Assembly (NCBI RefSeq): GCF_024171815.1
Contig: NZ_JAMTCJ010000001.1
Span: forward strand, 1,240,001 to 1,304,000
Origin: Williamsia maris
GTDB taxonomy: Bacteria > Actinomycetota > Actinomycetes > Mycobacteriales > Mycobacteriaceae
DNA: 64,000 nucleotides
Direction of reading: 5' to 3'
Every line of letters begins with the position of its first letter. Positions within the stretch are counted from its first letter, which is position 1. This document shows, one piece after another, positions 61,023 to 64,000 of this stretch. The notes under the pieces were generated by a model that was not told the origin of the DNA, searched no databases, and saw only the letters and a program-made list of their open reading frames with translations. Position numbers and translations under genes: made by a program.

Positions 61023-61461
61023 GGGTCGGACCACCGCGCAGACACGCGACGCCGCACGGGCCTGGCAGTTGATGGCGCACTTCGTGATCGACCACCGTGG
61101 CCCGTGGCGCAAGGCGATGATGGCGCGGACGGGTCTGCCGTTCAACCACTTCCGGTTGTTGCGGCGCATCGGCTCCGGCGCGGTCACCATCGGCGATCTC
61201 GCGGCCGCGGCGACCATCGACGCCCCCGCGGCCACCGTCGGCGTCAACGAGTTGGAGAAGCGCGGCCTCGCCGAGCGGACCGTCGACCCGACCAACCGTC
61301 GCCGCAAGCTGGTGTCGCTGACCGATTCCGGCCATGCGGTACTCGCCGACGCGATGACGACCGACGACCCGGCACCCTCGGCGTTCGACGCCCTCGACGA
61401 CGACGAGATCGCCGAACTCGTCCGCCTGATCGCCAAGCTCGACACGACCGCGCACGGCTGA
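61015..61461 (+). CDS. MarR-family transcriptional regulator
   Basis: A 148-residue winged-helix regulator (LLRRIGSGAVTIGDLAAAATIDAPAATVGVNELEKRGLAERTVDPTNRRRKLVSLTDSG). ATG 61015 lies inside the end of the MFS gene. It probably represses the MFS-marR operon and responds to a pump substrate. It ends two bases before the convergent dioxygenase-like gene. Confidence 0.93.
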   Translation: MSEGRTTAQTRDAARAWQLMAHFVIDHRGPWRKAMMARTGLPFNHFRLLRRIGSGAVTIGDLAAAATIDAPAATVGVNELEKRGLAERTVDPTNRRRKLVSLTDSGHAVLADAMTTDDPAPSAFDALDDDEIAELVRLIAKLDTTAHG

Positions 61462-61463
61462 GG

Positions 61464-62519
61464 TCAGGTCGGTCCGCTCGAATCCTGGGCGGTGAGAACA
61501 CGGTTGGCCTCCCGCACGGCCGCAGCGTTCGACTTCCCCTGACGCGAGCCCGCCAGTTTGGCGGCGATGTGGTCGCGCACCGTGATCGGTTCGTAGGCCA
61601 TGCCGTCGGCCGCGTCGAGGTGGCCGGGCAGGGTCGCGATGACCGCCTCGGGGTTGCCGTCGTGGAAGAACGCCGCCGAACGACGTCGCCGGATGGTCCC
61701 GTCCACGATCGGCGGCTTCACCCGGTGCAGCGTCGAGAGCCACCGGTCGTTCGTCAGCCGGGCGGTGAGGTCGCCGAGGTTCACCAGCAGCGCGCCGTCG
61801 ACCGGGGACACGTCGTGCCACCGACGGTCCGACCTCAGCACCTGCAGGCCGGCGACCTGATCGGCCCACAACACGGTCACGATGCCGAAGTCGGAGTGCT
61901 CGCCCATCCCCGTCAGTTCCCCGTCGAGTGACACGGTGCCCTCGGAGAGGGCGTAGTTGTTCATCCGCAGCACGTCGATGGAGTGGTCGGTGATGCCGTC
62001 GAAGAAGTCGTCGGCGACCCCGAGCGCCGCCGCGAAGATCGTGGTCAGGGTCCGCGCGACCCGTGCGGCCGCGTCGAAGTAGGCCTGCACGCCCTCGGCG
62101 AACCCGTTCACGTCCGGCCAGACGTTGATGCCGTAGTCGTCCTCGGAGAGGTCGAGTCCGGGGAACGACCGCCCCTCGACGCCTACGTTGAACGCCTCGA
62201 AGAAGTCGTTCATGCGTGTGGCGGCCTCGACCCCGAGACTCAGACTGAGCGATTCACTCTTCGGCGGGCTGTAGCCGCGGTTGGCGCCGGTGACCCGATA
62301 CGACTTGCGGACCTCCAGTGGCTGGGCGAAGAACCCGTCCATCGCCCGGGTCAAACCGTCGACGACGCCGTCATCGATGCCGTGGCCGCGGATCTGCATG
62401 AAGCCGACGGTCCGGCAGGCCTCGTCCACCGCGGTCACCACGTCGGCGATCTCGACCGCCGAGCCACCGCGCACCACCGGCCCGATGTCGATCACCGGGA
62501 CACGGAACGTTTCGGTCAT
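61464..62519 (-). CDS. Isopenicillin-N-synthase-like Fe(II) oxygenase
   Basis: Double-stranded beta-helix oxygenase of the 2-oxoglutarate/IPNS superfamily, 351 residues. The DIOX_N region starts VPVIDIGPVVRGG and includes RTVGFMQIRGHGID. The iron triad is HSD in MGEHSDFGIVTVLWAD near residue 212 plus the distal His in TLHRVKPP near 268. The RxS-like site for the 2-oxoglutarate carboxylate is RRRRSAAFF. It resembles the oxidoreductases often labelled isopenicillin N synthase family; no antibiotic genes are nearby, and the substrate is unknown. Confidence 0.9.
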   Translation of the reverse strand: MTETFRVPVIDIGPVVRGGSAVEIADVVTAVDEACRTVGFMQIRGHGIDDGVVDGLTRAMDGFFAQPLEVRKSYRVTGANRGYSPPKSESLSLSLGVEAATRMNDFFEAFNVGVEGRSFPGLDLSEDDYGINVWPDVNGFAEGVQAYFDAAARVARTLTTIFAAALGVADDFFDGITDHSIDVLRMNNYALSEGTVSLDGELTGMGEHSDFGIVTVLWADQVAGLQVLRSDRRWHDVSPVDGALLVNLGDLTARLTNDRWLSTLHRVKPPIVDGTIRRRRSAAFFHDGNPEAVIATLPGHLDAADGMAYEPITVRDHIAAKLAGSRQGKSNAAAVREANRVLTAQDSSGPT

Positions 62520-62612
62520 CTCTCACCTCTGATGCCCTGCGCCCTCGCGGGTTGCCGACGCCGCAGCCATTGTCGGACGACAGCGGCCCGTGCGCACCTC
62601 GGAGAGCGGACC

Positions 62613-63140
62613 TCAGTCGACGCTGGTTGCCGCGTCAACCAATGGGGCGGACGGGCGCTTGCCCGCGACGGCAGCCGAGCGCGACATCTCGACCATGTGG
62701 GCATGCATCTCGAGATAGGCGCTGCCGATCCGATCGACATCGCGCGGACTCAACACGTCGAAGACATTCGACCGCACCGCCGCGACATGGCCGGGGCTCG
62801 CGGCGGCAAGCTTCGCCGCGCCCGCCTCGGTGAGTTCGGCCAGCGCACCACGTCGATCGTCCGGACAGGGCACCCGTCGCACCCACCCCGCCTCCACCAG
62901 GCGATTGATCGCTCTGGTCACGCCACTCTTGGTCGCGGTCACCGCGTCAGCCAGGGGCCGCATCCGCATCTGATGATCCGGCGCCTCCGACAGCTGCACC
63001 AACAGTTCGTAGTCGGTCAGCGAGATGTCGGCGTCGCGGGCCAGCTGCTGGTCGAGGCGTTGCAGCAGCAAACGGGTGGCGTTGAGATATGCACGCCACG
63101 TGCGCTGCTCGTCCGCGCTGAGCCACTGAACCTGTTCCAT
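62613..63140 (-). CDS. MarR-family regulator divergent from wrbA
   Basis: A 175-residue winged-helix regulator: LTDYELLVQLSEAPDHQMRMRPLADAVTATKSGVTRAINRLVEAGWVRRVPCPDDRRGALAELTEAG. One Cys lies in the wing (VPCPDD), which could be redox-sensitive. It starts at ATG 63140 (63152 is an alternative). It is divergent from wrbA with two GTTG-N6-CAAC sites between, so it probably represses wrbA in response to quinones or electrophiles. Confidence 0.92.
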   Translation of the reverse strand: MEQVQWLSADEQRTWRAYLNATRLLLQRLDQQLARDADISLTDYELLVQLSEAPDHQMRMRPLADAVTATKSGVTRAINRLVEAGWVRRVPCPDDRRGALAELTEAGAAKLAAASPGHVAAVRSNVFDVLSPRDVDRIGSAYLEMHAHMVEMSRSAAVAGKRPSAPLVDAATSVD

Positions 63141-63162
63141 GCGGTCGATCATAGAGGAAATG

Positions 63163-63213
63163 GTTGACAACGCAACGACATCAGCTAGGGTCGTCAGTAG
63201 TTGATCGCGCAAC
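63163..63213 (+). promoter_or_regulatory. wrbA promoter with two MarR operators
   Basis: TTGACA (63164-63169) and TAGGGT (63186-63191), spacer 16, form the best promoter in the window. GTTGACAACGCAAC (63163-63176) covers the -35 and GTTGATCGCGCAAC (63200-63213) lies just after the start site; both fit GTTG-N6-CAAC and are 37 bases apart. Confidence 0.75.
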
Positions 63214-63250
63214 GACACGTGCGCGCACACCACGACGAAGGGTTGCCCCC

Positions 63251-63847
63251 ATGACCAAGCTCGCCATCCTCTACTACTCGGCCACCGGACACGGGACGGC
63301 CATGGCCGACCGGCTCAAGACCGCCGCCGAGGCGGCAGGCGCCGAGGTACGCGTCCGCCACATCGCCGAGACCACCGACCCGTCGGTGTTCGCCGAGAAC
63401 CCGGCCTGGACCGCCAACTACGAGGCGACCAAGGACCTGCCCGCCGCCACCGGTGACGACATCGTGTGGGCCGACGGCGTGATCCTCGGTTCGCCGACCC
63501 GCTTCGGCAACACCGCCGCGCCGTTCCAGGCGTTCGTCGACACCCTCGGCGGACTCTGGGCCCAGGGCAAGCTGGCCGACAAGGCCTACGCCGGGTTCAC
63601 CTCGAGCCAGACCGCGCACGGTGGCCAGGAGGCGACTCTGCTGGCGCTCTACACCTCGGTCATGCACTGGGGCGGCGTCGTGGTCGCCCCCGGCTACACC
63701 GACGGCATCAAGTTCGCCGACGGCAACCCCTACGGCGTCGGCCACGTGACCGGCGCGAACAACACCGACGAGCTGAACAGCGCCACCCTCGACGCGCTCG
63801 ATCACCTCGCGACCCGCGTCGTCACCGTCGCGGGCAAGCTGGCCTGA
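63251..63847 (+). CDS. wrbA: NAD(P)H:quinone oxidoreductase, WrbA family
   Basis: FMN flavodoxin-like enzyme reducing quinones by two electrons, 198 residues, normal length. The FMN phosphate loop YYSATGHGTAMAD is at the N-terminus, GSPTRFGNTAAPFQAFVDTLGGLW is near residue 80, and TSSQTAHGGQEATLLALYTSVMHWGGVVV near 117. Strong promoter with MarR operators. The pirin gene follows after 42 bases and may be co-transcribed, a common quinone-stress pairing. Confidence 0.95.
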   Translation: MTKLAILYYSATGHGTAMADRLKTAAEAAGAEVRVRHIAETTDPSVFAENPAWTANYEATKDLPAATGDDIVWADGVILGSPTRFGNTAAPFQAFVDTLGGLWAQGKLADKAYAGFTSSQTAHGGQEATLLALYTSVMHWGGVVVAPGYTDGIKFADGNPYGVGHVTGANNTDELNSATLDALDHLATRVVTVAGKLA

Positions 63848-63889
63848 CCGGCCCTTCGTAGCACCCACCGCACTCGAGTCAGGTTCACC

Positions 63890-64000
63890 ATGAGCACAGC
63901 GATCGCACCCGAGCTCGACGTCCGGCGTTCCGATGATCGGGACAAGACCCGCATCGGGTGGCTGGACTCGAAACACTCGTTCTCGTTCGGGGGCAATTAC
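63890..64000 (+). CDS. Pirin-family protein, N-terminal part
   Basis: The window ends 37 codons into this gene. The sequence after a short variable start reaches GWLDSKHSFSFGGNY, the characteristic N-terminal cupin block of pirins (GWLDSxHTFSFG). Bacterial pirins include quercetinase-type dioxygenases and regulators of redox metabolism. Its position behind wrbA suggests involvement in quinone or flavonoid stress, which is inference. Confidence 0.85.
   Translation, partial: MSTAIAPELDVRRSDDRDKTRIGWLDSKHSFSFGGNY

Overview
The window is very GC-rich, densely packed and typical of a mycolic-acid actinobacterium (Mycobacteriales). A Gordonia-like genome fits best, although the sequence alone cannot prove the genus. 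Reasons: gene order and content follow the Mycobacterium tuberculosis Rv0407-Rv0427 neighbourhood (fgd1, pta, ackA, pknG, glnH, glnX, mutT3, thiE, thiO, thiS, thiG, thiD, thiC, xthA), an F420-dependent glucose-6-phosphate dehydrogenase is present, an IdeR-type iron box is present, and many genes have TAnnnT -10 boxes 6-8 bases before the start codon (leaderless transcripts). No rRNA, tRNA, CRISPR array, transposase, phage or integration site was seen.

Layout. 1-3.1 kb: end of an unknown gene, xthA, and an iron-regulated siderophore reductase/binding-protein pair. 3.1-11.1 kb: thiamine biosynthesis, with thiC-thiD and thiO-thiS-thiG each behind a TPP riboswitch, thiE on its own leaderless promoter, and an ABC exporter pair. 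11.1-11.8 kb: a stand-alone LeuA-type allosteric domain behind a leader peptide and hairpin. 11.8-20.9 kb: mutT3, the glnX-glnH-pknG amino-acid sensing operon, and pta-ackA. 21-32.2 kb: a PAS-GGDEF protein, a cupin, a GT39 membrane glycosyltransferase, a crotonase with its TetR gene, an exporter with its LysR gene, fgd1 and a two-component system. 32.3-40.7 kb: an ABC exporter with a SoxR-like promoter, a Tat-exported phosphoesterase, a TetR/aldo-keto reductase pair, a glutaryl-CoA dehydrogenase-like enzyme and an esterase. 41-47 kb: a Pls/PosA-type poly-amino-acid synthetase, DoxX and an M1 metallopeptidase. 47.4-50.7 kb: a PPOX flavoprotein and the dTDP-rhamnose genes rmlC, rmlA, rmlB. 50.7-64 kb: two multidrug MFS pumps with TetR or MarR regulators, an NDH-2-like enzyme, LysR-GNAT, a tandem lipase lipoprotein with a dead first half, a CoA-transferase, a 2-oxoglutarate-type oxygenase, and a MarR-controlled WrbA quinone reductase followed by a pirin cut by the window end.

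Five things stand out. (1) Convergent gene junctions are either closed (gap of about 16 bases or less, or overlapping) or filled with about 90-185 bases of short repeats in opposed orientation; two distant junctions share the same 21-base repeat family and identical outer edges that include the stop codons. (2) The LeuA regulatory domain exists as a separate gene with its own attenuator-like leader. (3) A complete Pls-type synthetase is present. (4) A promoter with a 19-base spacer holds a near-perfect SoxR box although no SoxR gene lies nearby. (5) The duplicated lipase has lost its nucleophile and His in one half only.
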